64,000 nucleotides of DNA from Deltaproteobacteria bacterium (lineage in GTDB: Bacteria; Desulfobacterota; Binatia; UBA9968): the NCBI GenBank assembly GCA_016874755.1, contig VGTH01000019.1, positions 36,349-100,348 of the forward strand, read 5' to 3'. Shown in pieces: positions 51,611-60,560 of the stretch. The notes beneath the pieces are model-generated. The model ran no database searches, was not told the origin of the DNA, and was given only the letters and a program-made list of their open reading frames with translations. Positions within the stretch are counted from its first letter, which is position 1. The number at the start of each line of letters is the position of its first letter. The translations under genes were made by a program, and so were the position numbers.

Positions 51611-52687
51611 TTACATCCCGTAGAGCCTTCTCGGATTATCCGACAACATTTTCTCTACCATCGTCTTGGGCAAGTCGTCCCGTTCTCTAAACTCCGCGAC
51701 CATATCTTCCTGCCGCGACGGGTCGCCGTGCGGATAGTCCGAGCCCAACACAAACGAGTCTTCGCCGATCAACGCGGCAATCCCGTTCATATCTTCGTCC
51801 GGCTCGGCGCTGACAAAGACCCGGCCCGTTTTGAAATACTCGACCGGATCTTGCGCCAGCTTGCGGCGCGCGTTATCGCGCCGGACTTGCTTGAGCATAA
51901 ACGGAATCCACGCCGCGCCGGCTTCGAGAAAAGAGAAACGCAGCTTGGGAATTTTCTCAAATGCCGCCGAGCTCATGATGCTGTTGAAGCCCATTACTAC
52001 CGGCAGGATCGCGCTGTAAAAATTGGTCGACGCGTCAAACAGACGCGTCAGCGCCGGGCAGCCCCAACCGAGATGCACGCAGAGCGGCAGATTAAAATCC
52101 GCTGCCACTTCGTAGAATGGAAACAAGCTCTCGTCGCCGAGCAGTTTGTCCCAGGCCAAGCCTTGCAACATGACCGCCGCCGCGCCGATCTTAGCGCAGC
52201 GTTGGATCTCTTTGATCGACGCCGCCATGTCGCGGATCGGCACCAACGCCGCGAAGCGAATGCGATTCTTCGACGCAACGGCGCACTCGCCGAGAAAAGT
52301 GTTGTAGGCGCGCAACAGCGCTGCCTCCAATTTTACGTCGTCAGCGGTGTGGGTGAGGAACAAGCTCGGAAACACCACCTGCGTGTCGATCTTGACCTTG
52401 TCCATGTCTTTGATGCGCGCAGCAACGTCCGTGATCTCCTGGGCGCCGATGGATTCGCGTTTCTGCGTCGCCGCTTCCATCAACGTCGGCGTGCGAAAAA
52501 TCGTCCCGCCTTTGCCGACCATCTTCGGGTAGGTCTCGCCGTCGATCAGCCAGACGGCATTATAGCGGCCATACACCGTGTCGCGCTCGAGTTTGATCGG
52601 CAACGGCCGACGCGCCCGGAACTCTTTGTCCAACCGCTCGAACATCGCTTCGGACTCTTCCACGTGGGCATCAGCGTCGATGATCAT
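51611..52687 (-). CDS. Amidohydrolase family protein (Amidohydrolase_2)
   Basis: A 358-residue member with MIIDADAHVEESEAMFERLD (D-x-H variant), VVFPSLFLTH, LPLCVHLGWGCPAL and VLGSDYPHGDPSRQ. It is first in an operon with the solute-binding protein at 50622 and lies 31 bases downstream of the metalloprotease gene. Substrate probably the ligand of that receptor or a product of it (inference). Confidence 0.88.
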   Translation of the reverse strand: MIIDADAHVEESEAMFERLDKEFRARRPLPIKLERDTVYGRYNAVWLIDGETYPKMVGKGGTIFRTPTLMEAATQKRESIGAQEITDVAARIKDMDKVKIDTQVVFPSLFLTHTADDVKLEAALLRAYNTFLGECAVASKNRIRFAALVPIRDMAASIKEIQRCAKIGAAAVMLQGLAWDKLLGDESLFPFYEVAADFNLPLCVHLGWGCPALTRLFDASTNFYSAILPVVMGFNSIMSSAAFEKIPKLRFSFLEAGAAWIPFMLKQVRRDNARRKLAQDPVEYFKTGRVFVSAEPDEDMNGIAALIGEDSFVLGSDYPHGDPSRQEDMVAEFRERDDLPKTMVEKMLSDNPRRLYGM

Positions 52688-52718
52688 GGGTTCTTATCCT
52701 TCCGCGGCCCTTCGCGCC

Positions 52719-54356
52719 CTAATCTACGCCGGAACATCTCACGGCGACTTCGAAATCGCTGTCCACCTGGCGCCGATTGATCACTTCGAATCGAGCGCCG
52801 TTGGCCAAAGTCACCATGCGCGTCTGCCCCGGTGCCAAGAAATCGTGGCAGCGCAAACCGATGCGCTCATCGCCTTCTTTGGTCCCACACTTTAGCAGGC
52901 GCACCGGCTCATGACCGGTCGGAACCGCCGCATCCACTGTATAGATCAAGAGCCCCTTGTCGCGAAACTCATCGCTTTCGGCCAACGGCTGAGCCACTTC
53001 GATAACATAGAGCTGCGACGTCTGCTCGCTCGGCAGCAAGATCATTTTCACGCCTTGCGCGGTGTCGAAGGACGTTAATGTTGTCTCAAGCTCACCAGAG
53101 GTAAAATAAACCAACTGCGATTCGTCGAGCCAGTTGAGCTTGTACTTGTGCCAACCCAAGAGATGACGGCCCTGATCGAGGTCGCACATGATGTCCCAGC
53201 AGCCCACCGGGCCGCGAAATTCGCCACTCGCCTCGGGATTGAACAGATAGAGATCGGGCAAGCCGAGCAAATGACCGGTCTCGTGGATCAGCACACGGCA
53301 ACCTCGCGTGTAGGCGTCGCGACCGAAAGTAACTGCGTGATGAATCGTGCCGCTGTGAGTCGCGACGGGAATGCCGGCGCTCAGTGTCGGCGAATTGTGC
53401 AGCACCTCCTGATAGGCCGGATCGTTTTCCGGTGTTGCCGCCGCGACGACATAGGCCACCTGATATTGATCGAATCGGATCTCGTCCGTGGAAAATAGTT
53501 TCAACGCCGTGGCGATGTAGGACTGATGGGCCTGCCAGTCGTGCTTGATCGCCGCGTAATCGGCGGCGGGCCCTGGCATGCGGCGCCATTGCAGAACCGG
53601 CGTCTCGATAACAAATTCCAATCTGCCGTAGGATTCGCGCCAAAACCAATCTTCGCTATCGCCGACAATGAGCTTGACGAGCTTCTTGACGTCGTCGAGG
53701 GAACCACTTCCGACCACGTCCGGAAAATCGACAAACACCATGACCGCTTTGACCACGCCAACACCAGTCAGATCTTCGGGGCGGGGATCGTTGGTCTCGT
53801 TGAGATTGGTATTGCCGTTGTCCGGCAATTCCGGGACAAACTCGCAATCGACCTCGATGATTTCCCACACGGGCAGCCGGGCGCTCGGCTGATACGCGGC
53901 GACTACTCGATCGCCGATCTTGGCCTCCCAATAGTCGCCGCTAAAAGACTCCAGAATCGCCAGCTCTCCGGCATCGAGGGCGCGGATCCGGACCGGCTCG
54001 GCGTTGTCTCCAGGCGTGCGAAACAGCATCACCCGTTCGGCGCGCTGGTTTTCCACGACCACTGTGCACTGCGGGCCGTTTTCACTGTCAGTGTCGCGCA
54101 GACGCCATTCTGACAATTCACCGGACACGCCAAATTCACCCATCACCTCGTCGCCTGCCTTGGCCACCAAACAATCGTCGAGCCAAACTGATACGCTCTT
54201 CGTTTGACCCGGCGCCAGCGCCGCGCGGCTCTCTTCTTCGAAAGTGACGGGATCGATACGGAAAATCTCCACCCCGACCGACTTATCGTTGGTGATGGCG
54301 ATGTCGACGCGCGGCACCGCGCCGCTGCCGTCTTCATTACCGATAGGTTGAGCCAT
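52719..54356 (-). CDS. M6-like zinc metalloprotease with N-terminal VHL-beta-like repeats
   Basis: A 545-residue protein. ATG 54356 follows GGAGG; no signal peptide. Residues about 15-90 and 95-165 are two similar beta segments (FRIDPVTFEEESRAALAPGQ; LFRTPGDNAEPVRIRALDAG) resembling pVHL beta domains. The protease part has HETGHLLGLPD at residues 358-368 (HExxHxxGxxD) as in immune-inhibitor-A-type M6 peptidases, plus VGCWDIMCD as a likely Met-turn region. The lack of a leader is odd for this usually secreted family. Confidence 0.8.
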   Translation of the reverse strand: MAQPIGNEDGSGAVPRVDIAITNDKSVGVEIFRIDPVTFEEESRAALAPGQTKSVSVWLDDCLVAKAGDEVMGEFGVSGELSEWRLRDTDSENGPQCTVVVENQRAERVMLFRTPGDNAEPVRIRALDAGELAILESFSGDYWEAKIGDRVVAAYQPSARLPVWEIIEVDCEFVPELPDNGNTNLNETNDPRPEDLTGVGVVKAVMVFVDFPDVVGSGSLDDVKKLVKLIVGDSEDWFWRESYGRLEFVIETPVLQWRRMPGPAADYAAIKHDWQAHQSYIATALKLFSTDEIRFDQYQVAYVVAAATPENDPAYQEVLHNSPTLSAGIPVATHSGTIHHAVTFGRDAYTRGCRVLIHETGHLLGLPDLYLFNPEASGEFRGPVGCWDIMCDLDQGRHLLGWHKYKLNWLDESQLVYFTSGELETTLTSFDTAQGVKMILLPSEQTSQLYVIEVAQPLAESDEFRDKGLLIYTVDAAVPTGHEPVRLLKCGTKEGDERIGLRCHDFLAPGQTRMVTLANGARFEVINRRQVDSDFEVAVRCSGVD

Positions 54357-54523
54357 GCGGCCTCCAGGAAAGACCCTCACCGTGCATCTGTATTTCCACT
54401 ATGAGTCTCTTACTAAACTGTGGCGGCAGCTGACAAGTATTGCCCCGAAACCACGGCTTGATCGCCCTGGCGAATTCGTTTACCTTTGCGCGAATCGTTC
54501 GTCAGGGTTTGAGGGAACATCTC

Positions 54524-55555
54524 ATGAGAAAATCGATCTGGACGTTAATCTTTCTTTTCGCTTGGTTTGCATCCGCACAGGCGCAGACGCCCTTCTACCA
54601 AGGCAAGACCGTCAAGGTGATCGTCGGCACGCCGCCGGGAAATCTCTACGATCTTTGGGCGCGTCTTTTGGTGCTGCACTGGGGCCGCCACATTCCCGGC
54701 AATCCAAACTTCATCGTGCAAAACATGCCTGGAGCGGGCCACGTCGTGGCCGTCAACCATCTCGCCACAAACGTCAAACCCGACGGTCTCACGTTGATCG
54801 GCTCGGTGATCCCCTCGCTCTATTTGAATCAGTTAGTGGGCCGCAAAGAAATCCAATTCGACTGGGCCAAGTTCGGCTGGATCGGCTCACCGGCCGTCGG
54901 TCCGTCGCAGATGTACATGCGCGCCGACACGCCCTACAAATCGATTGAAGAAGTGCGCAACGCCAAAGAGCCGCCCAAATGCGGCGCCACCGGAACCACG
55001 GGACCGGACTCCTACTTGCCAAAACTCTTGCAGGAAGTGGTCGGCGCCAAGTTCAGCATCATTACCGGCTACCCGGGCGGCACCGACATCGACCTCGCCG
55101 TGGAACGCGGCGAAGTGCACTGCCGCGCGTTCACGATCGAGGCTTTTTTCGGCCGCGAGCCCTACACCGGCTGGCGTAAGAAGGGCTTCGTCCGCAATCT
55201 GTTTCAGACCGGCGCCAAGCGCGACCCCAAGCTGCCCGACACACCGACGGTCAGCGAATTAATGGACCAATACAAAACCCCCGACTCCGGACGCAGGCTC
55301 TCGCGCGTGCTGCTCGCCGCCGGCGACATGGGCCGCCCGGTCTTCGGCCCGCCGAATATGCCGCGCGAAACGCTCAGGATGCTGCGCGCGTCGTTCATGC
55401 AAATGGTGAACGACCCGCAGTTTCAAGCCGATGTGAAAAGACGCGAGTGGGAGTACGACCCGGTGAGCGGCGAAACGCTTGAACAGATGGCGAAGGAAGT
55501 GACGACTCAGCCCAAGGATGTGATCGAGCGGCTGAAGAATCTCTTAGGAAACTGA
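54524..55555 (+). CDS. Tripartite tricarboxylate transporter substrate-binding protein (TctC/Bug-like)
   Basis: A 343-residue Bug-family receptor with a signal peptide (RKSIWTLIFLFAWFASAQA) and the mature start TPFYQGKTVKVIVGTPPGNL. Further landmarks: FIVQNMPGAGHVVAVNHLA and KCGATGTTGPDSYLPKLLQE. ATG 54524 is chosen at the start of the leader. No TctA/TctB membrane genes nearby. Bug proteins bind carboxylates such as citrate or terephthalate. Confidence 0.87.
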   Translation: MRKSIWTLIFLFAWFASAQAQTPFYQGKTVKVIVGTPPGNLYDLWARLLVLHWGRHIPGNPNFIVQNMPGAGHVVAVNHLATNVKPDGLTLIGSVIPSLYLNQLVGRKEIQFDWAKFGWIGSPAVGPSQMYMRADTPYKSIEEVRNAKEPPKCGATGTTGPDSYLPKLLQEVVGAKFSIITGYPGGTDIDLAVERGEVHCRAFTIEAFFGREPYTGWRKKGFVRNLFQTGAKRDPKLPDTPTVSELMDQYKTPDSGRRLSRVLLAAGDMGRPVFGPPNMPRETLRMLRASFMQMVNDPQFQADVKRREWEYDPVSGETLEQMAKEVTTQPKDVIERLKNLLGN

Positions 55556-55643
55556 TTGGCTCCGCGATCGGGTCATCCGAGCGAAAGCGAATGACAACTA
55601 GCCCGAATTATTCATGCGACGGGGAAAACCCATGACACTGTGT

Positions 55644-55830
55644 CGATCGAAGTGGAACTCTGGAGAAGCGAAGGCATCAGGCAAATCGTTCGGTTTGATT
55701 TGCCGATGCTGGGGATTTCTCGACCTTTCCACTGCGATTCGCAGAGCAGGGCGACCGCTGGTCGCCCCTACGAGGCGGCGTCGAAGCGGATATCTGTTGC
55801 CTTCGCTCCGGAAGAGTTTCACTTCGATCG
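55644..55830. repeat. Element with about 33-bp terminal inverted repeats
   Basis: CGATCGAAGTGGAACTCTGG...GCGAAGGCA (55644-55675) is the near reverse complement of TGCCTTCGC...GAGTTTCACTTCGATCG (55799-55830). Inside are GGCAAATCG/CGGTTTGATTTGCC and the palindrome CAGGGCGACCGCTGGTCGCCC. The unit of about 190 bases looks like a miniature mobile or folded repeat element. The spacer 55556-55898 holds only repeats. Confidence 0.6.
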
Positions 55831-55856
55831 CGCCGCAGCGATGAAGAATCCGGGCT

Positions 55857-55881
55857 AGGGACAGGTCGCGACCTGTCCCTA
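55857..55881. repeat. AGGGACAGGTCGCGACCTGTCCCT palindrome
   Basis: A perfect 24-base palindrome right after the inverted-repeat element. Confidence 0.65.
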
Positions 55882-55898
55882 CTCGTGGCTTTGTTGGT

Positions 55899-57179
55899 TT
55901 ACCCGCCCACGACTTTCCCGCCAATCGCCGCGGCGCGGTTGGCCGCCTTCGGTTTGGTATTGACCTGAATAATTCGATTGGTCCCGCTCTGGTGGATCAA
56001 CAGATTACCATCGCGCGTTGGTCGCATGTGGCGCAGGATGCCGGAATAAACGTTGCCTGAGGGAATCGGCCAGCTCTGAAATTTTTCCGTCGCCGGATCG
56101 AAGCGCACCAGCGCGTCCGGGCGCTGCGCCGATTCGTTGTACCAGACGATGCCATCGACCACGGCGATCGCATAGGGGTGCGACTTCGGCCCACTCGGCG
56201 AGGCCCATTCTTTGTATTGGCCGGTTTTCGGGTCCATCTTACCGAGCCGCCCCAGGCCCGAGTTGACGTACCAAACGGTGCCATCGGCCGCGAGATCGAG
56301 ACGGCGCACCGTGGTTCCCTCGGGCAGTTCGAACTGCTGAATCGCCAAGGTCTCCGGATCGATTTTCAAGACGCAGTTGCTGCCATTGCAGGACACCCAA
56401 AGATTGCCGTCAGATGCGACTTTGATGCCGTAGGGCCGGGCGTTTTTGCGCGGCACCGGCACCAACTTGATCTCGCCGGTGGAGGGAATCAGGCGGCCGA
56501 TCATGTTGCTCACTTGCAGGGTGAAAAAGAGTCTGCCTTTCGAATCGAACTCCGCCGTGTGCGGGTCTTTGGCGTTGGGGTCGGGCATTTTGTACTCGGT
56601 GATTTTACCCGTCTTCGGTTCGAGCTTGCCAATGGTGCCGTTGCCATTGCCGGTGTACCAGATGTTGCCGTCGCGATCCGGCGTCACGCTGTGCGGCAGA
56701 GCTTTGTCCGGCAAGGTGTATTCCCAGACCTCTCCGGTGTCCGGCTTGATGCGACCGACAACGTTGCCGTATTGCCCGCAATACCAGATCGACCCGTCCG
56801 GCGCCTGCACTGGGTCGCGCGCGCGCTGACCTAGCTGCGGCACATGCCATTCTTTCATGCTGATCTGAAACGAGCCGGAGACTAAGTTAGGCTTGCGCTC
56901 GGTATGGGGCGGAAAGTTCGCCGCCAGGTATTCGGTGACCTTGTCGCCGGCCGGCGTGCCGTCGATCTTGATCATGGTGCCGATCAATTCTTTCCAATGC
57001 TCGCGCGTGTAGCCGGAGCTGCGCGTAATCAAATTCAAGTCATGACAGGTCGAGCACAGACCCTGCACCATCGGTTTGGCTTCGCCGTCCGGCAACTGCA
57101 CCGGCTGCGCCTGACCCGCCAACGCGGCCTGCGTCAAGCAAAGCGCCATCGCCCATGCAGCCAATAATTGTTTGATCAT
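55899..57179 (-). CDS. Cytochrome c domain fused to Vgb-type (virginiamycin B lyase-like) propeller
   Basis: A 426-residue exported protein: signal peptide (AAWAMALCLTQAALAGQA), a short cytochrome-c-like part with CSTCH at residues 42-46, then seven-bladed streptogramin-lyase-like repeats (DGSIWYCGQYGNVVGRIKPD, DGNIWYTGNGNGTIGKLEPK, DGTVWYVNSGLGRLGKMDPK). The heme-binding front end suggests a periplasmic redox role, not antibiotic cleavage. ATG follows GGAGGGGA. Confidence 0.85.
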   Translation of the reverse strand: MIKQLLAAWAMALCLTQAALAGQAQPVQLPDGEAKPMVQGLCSTCHDLNLITRSSGYTREHWKELIGTMIKIDGTPAGDKVTEYLAANFPPHTERKPNLVSGSFQISMKEWHVPQLGQRARDPVQAPDGSIWYCGQYGNVVGRIKPDTGEVWEYTLPDKALPHSVTPDRDGNIWYTGNGNGTIGKLEPKTGKITEYKMPDPNAKDPHTAEFDSKGRLFFTLQVSNMIGRLIPSTGEIKLVPVPRKNARPYGIKVASDGNLWVSCNGSNCVLKIDPETLAIQQFELPEGTTVRRLDLAADGTVWYVNSGLGRLGKMDPKTGQYKEWASPSGPKSHPYAIAVVDGIVWYNESAQRPDALVRFDPATEKFQSWPIPSGNVYSGILRHMRPTRDGNLLIHQSGTNRIIQVNTKPKAANRAAAIGGKVVGG

Positions 57180-57325
57180 AACTCCCCTCCAGCGCAGATC
57201 GTTGTCACAGCTTTGTACACCAATTGACTCAAGAGCGCCAATACGCCGAAGGCCTAACGGAGCTGCCCGTTTGAGCTTTACGAAACGCCGTCGTAGATTC
57301 GCCTTACACTGCAGGAGGGATGGTC

Positions 57326-58027
57326 ATGGCACAAAACGAAATCGCACTCATCGTCGGCACTGGCCCAGGCCTGAGCGCCTCGCTGGCGCGACTGTTCAAG
57401 CGCGAAGGCATGAAAGTCGCGCTCGCCTCGCGCAGCACCGACAAGCTCGCTGGTTTAGTCAAAGAGATCGATGGCCGCGCCTACGCCTGCGACGCGAGCG
57501 ATCCCAAAAGTGTTGAGAATTTGTTTCAAGCGGTGGGCCAAGACATCGGCGATCCCACCGTCGTGGTTTACAACGCCAGCGGCCGCGTGCGCGGGCCCTT
57601 CGCCGAGTTCGATCCAGAAGAGGTGCGCCAGACAATACTCGTTACATGCTACGGCGGATTTCTCGTCGGCCAGGCGGCCGCCAGACGCATGCTCAAAGCC
57701 GGCGGCGGGACAATTTTATTTACCGGCGCGTCGGCCAGCGTCAAGGGCTACGCCAACTCCGCCGCTTTCGCCATGGGGAAAATGGGATTGACAGGACTGG
57801 TGCAAAGCATGGCGCGCGAGCTGCAACCAAAAAATATCCATGTCGCTCAAGTCGTCATCGATGGCGGCATCGCTAACCCGGCGCGCCCCGAGCGCATGGC
57901 CAGCGCCGGCCCCGACGGCACCCTCGACCCGGACGCGATCGCGCAAACCTATCTACAGCTGCATCGCCAGCACCGAAGCTCGTGGGCATCGCACATTGAA
58001 TTGAGGCCGTGGACGGAAAAATTTTAG
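57326..58027 (+). CDS. SDR family protein with FxxxK active site
   Basis: A 233-residue short-chain dehydrogenase/reductase-like protein. ATG 57326 is chosen since AGGAGGG ends 6 bases upstream; ATG 57320 is too close. NAD(P) motif IVGTGPGLSASLARLF, then VVYNASGR and LFTGASASVKGYANSAAFAM. The catalytic Tyr of YxxxK is Phe (FAMGK), so classical oxidoreductase activity is doubtful; this variation is known in one SDR subgroup. Confidence 0.83.
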   Translation: MAQNEIALIVGTGPGLSASLARLFKREGMKVALASRSTDKLAGLVKEIDGRAYACDASDPKSVENLFQAVGQDIGDPTVVVYNASGRVRGPFAEFDPEEVRQTILVTCYGGFLVGQAAARRMLKAGGGTILFTGASASVKGYANSAAFAMGKMGLTGLVQSMARELQPKNIHVAQVVIDGGIANPARPERMASAGPDGTLDPDAIAQTYLQLHRQHRSSWASHIELRPWTEKF

Positions 58028-58067
58028 GGAAACGAGAGACATCGTAAAGCGCCAACCCGCTAACTCT

Positions 58068-59274
58068 TCACCTTCCAGTCCGGAGCGCCGCTCGAATCTT
58101 TGAGAGCACGCGCGCCGGCAGCGGCCTAGCCGATGCAGAAGTCAAACTCGGCCGTACGCTGCCAAACGGTTTGGGCTTGAGCTGAATTGGGCTCAGCCCC
58201 CAGATGTTCGGCGAGCCGTTTCTCGGGCGCTGTCGGCTCGATCGAATTTTCATTCTAAACGGAAACTCCCGCCGTAACACTCGCTCGGCGCATGGCAGGC
58301 CGGCCTTGCGGTTGTCCTGGTTTTGTTCGAAAAAAAAACCCGCCATCTTTGAGCCAAGCCCGCTTGATCAGATCGGCGTATCGCCTGATCTGATAGTCAC
58401 TCATCTCGCTCATCGAGAGCGTGTTAATCACCAGGTCGAATCGTTCGGGAAGCTGCTCGGCCATGTAGTTCGGCACGAAACGCACTCCTTGATGTGCCCG
58501 TTCGAGTCCCACAGTGGTGGCGAGGTTGGGCCAGCTTAACGAAACGTAGAGCCGCGAGAACAACAGCGATTCCGGTAAATCGATGATCGTGTACGATGCG
58601 CCCGGATAAGCTTGCATGAACCAGTGACACAAGGCGCCGTAGCCGCCGCCAATCTCTGCCACGCGAACTGCGCCACTCGTCTTCAACTTCTCGTCCAGCC
58701 AGTCCGCCAGACCCGACGCATAAACAAGATTGATCCGCTCCTGGTACGTGCAAGTATCGCTGTTGACGATCACACCGTCGACCTCATGCCCCACTTCACC
58801 TAAGAGCGCTGGAGGTGTGAACAGAAATCGCCGCGGCAAGCCGTTTGTCATCCGCCGCCAGTCTTCGATGTGGATCCGGTTCTGTTGAGCCAAGCGCTCG
58901 GCAATCTCTTGGTCCAAGGTCGCCGACAATTCCATTGTGGCGGCAGAGAATCCGTAGCCGTTACAAACCCGGTACAGACTGTAGCCACTAAAAACCTGGG
59001 CAAGCCCGCGGAAGTGAGCGAGTGTCTGGGCATCGGCTTGCGCCACGCGTTGAAACAGACGGACAAATTCGTTGGGCGCATCGTGCGACCAATTGGCATC
59101 GGGAAGCGCAAAGCGGCGGTCCACCGCATGGCGCTCGATGTAGGCCTCACGATCGCGTACCCATTCCAGCGCCTCGTCGCAGATCGCTTTGGCACGCGCC
59201 AATTGGGCAGCGCAAAGGCGCCGATTGTCGCGCAGCAGCACCGGTCGCGGCGATGGTTGCAGCATCCTGTTCAT
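58068..59274 (-). pseudogene. Putative sugar O-methyltransferase, frameshifted at a 9-A tract
   Basis: From ATG 59274 the frame encodes a SAM-dependent methyltransferase: CNGYGFSAATMELSATLDQE, then VAEIGGGYGALCHWFMQAYP (SAM site) and YTIIDLPESLLFSRLY. At 58330-58338 a run of nine A (T on this strand) shifts the frame: the present frame ends at 58255 after a random tail, while the next frame carries the expected GGFFFEQNQDNRKAG and GSPNIWGLSPIQLK to 58068. Could be a sequencing error or phase-variable slippage. Confidence 0.75.
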
Positions 59275-59590
59275 TTTCCCAGGCCGGCCCGAAGAAAGCT
59301 GTAATCCACAACCTCCTCTTGGTCGATCGGTTTTGCAACTCCCAAGGATTTTCGCGCGTCGGCGCGGCGAATCGTTTCATTGTCCAACTCGCGGCGCTTC
59401 TTGGCGCTAAATCCGCCCTTCACAAAACCGATGTTGCTCGACACAATCGACGTGATATGCACCCCGGCTCTAGCCATCGGCCATCGAACACCGGCACGCT
59501 GGCATTGGTCGCAGCGAGAATGATGTCCACTGCGGTCGCGGCCTTGCGCCGATTGCCGTAGCCTTCATGGGCCTTCCCGAATGCAAGTTG
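59271..59590 (-). pseudogene. Ornithine cyclodeaminase family remnant
   Basis: A piece reading DIILAATNASVPVFDGRWLE, then after a one-base loss in a G run near 59468, VHITSIVSSNIGFVKGGFSA and KKRRELDNETIRRAD. This is the NAD-binding and following part of ornithine cyclodeaminase/mu-crystallin proteins. The N-terminus is cut near 59590, and the C-terminus ends early in a TGA that overlaps the methyltransferase ATG. Confidence 0.65.
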
Positions 59591-59594
59591 ACCG

Positions 59595-60515
59595 TCAGCG
59601 TTGCAGTATCACGCCGAGATAAACCGCGTAAAGGACCAAGAGCAAAAACCCGCGCCGTCTTTCAATCATCCCACCGCGCAGCGGAAACGTGAATGCCACT
59701 GCCAAAAAGCCGAACACTAGCGCGACGGTGACATCGCGCCAGGCCACGGTGATCGGATAAATCAGCGCCGCAACGCCGATGATGAAAACGCCGTTGAAGA
59801 TATTGCTGCCGAGCACGGTGCCGAGCCCGACTTCGTCGTGGCCGCGCATCTTGGCGATGATCGCGGTCGCCAACTCTGGCACCGAAGTGCCGACCGCCAC
59901 CACCGTTGCGCCGATGACAAATTCGCCGATGCCGAGGGCGACCGCAATACCCCGGGCGCCGTTGACGATCAAATAGCCCGCGGAAACCAGCAGCGCCAAG
60001 CCAACGACGCATTCGGCAATCGCCTTGCCGAGCTTGCGCTCGCCCAAGACATTGCCGGTGGCGCTGCGCTGGCGTTGTGCTGCGATGATCACCGCGATGA
60101 GCCAGGCGACAAAGATACAGATCAGAACAGCGCCGTCGAGGCGCGAGATCTGACCGTCCAATATCAAAACACCGGTGATCACCGGGAGCAGCAAAGCAAC
60201 AGTATAGTCGCGCTTGACGCTGTCGCGCGGGCAGCGAATCGCCGCAATCGTCAGCGCCAACGCAAGGATCAACGCAACATTGACGACATTGCTGCCGAGC
60301 GCGTCGCCCAGGGCGATCTGCGGCACGTGCGCCAAGGCAGAGCTCACCGAAACCGCGAGCTCCGGGCTGGAGGTCGCAAAGGCGGCCACGGTGGCGCCGA
60401 CGATGCCAGGCGGGATCCTGAGGCTGCGCGCCAAACCGACCGAACCGCGGACAAACAATTCGCCGCCCAATCCGGCGCAAACGATGCCCGCAATCAAATA
60501 GATATAGTCATTCAC
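59595..60515 (-). CDS. Calcium/sodium antiporter (CaCA family, YrbG-like)
   Basis: A 306-residue protein of ten membrane helices. Two inverted alpha-repeat motifs carry the ion-binding residues: FATSSPELAVSVSSAL with ALGDALGSNVVN, and VGTSVPELATAIIAKM with GLGTVLGSNIFN. Length and repeat spacing match bacterial YrbG/CaxA-like exchangers. Exchanges Ca2+ for Na+ or K+ across the inner membrane. Confidence 0.9.
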   Translation of the reverse strand: MNDYIYLIAGIVCAGLGGELFVRGSVGLARSLRIPPGIVGATVAAFATSSPELAVSVSSALAHVPQIALGDALGSNVVNVALILALALTIAAIRCPRDSVKRDYTVALLLPVITGVLILDGQISRLDGAVLICIFVAWLIAVIIAAQRQRSATGNVLGERKLGKAIAECVVGLALLVSAGYLIVNGARGIAVALGIGEFVIGATVVAVGTSVPELATAIIAKMRGHDEVGLGTVLGSNIFNGVFIIGVAALIYPITVAWRDVTVALVFGFLAVAFTFPLRGGMIERRRGFLLLVLYAVYLGVILQR

Positions 60516-60560
60516 GGCTTTGCGGAGATGAAGCTTTGTGGAAACGATTCCTTGGCCGCG

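Noticed and set aside
55598..55924. 108-codon minus-strand ORF
   Set aside because: Runs through the inverted-repeat element and palindromes; its peptide is repeat translation.
59662..60480. 272-codon minus-strand frame in the antiporter gene
   Set aside because: Shadow of the antiporter in another phase, Arg/His-rich with no membrane segments.
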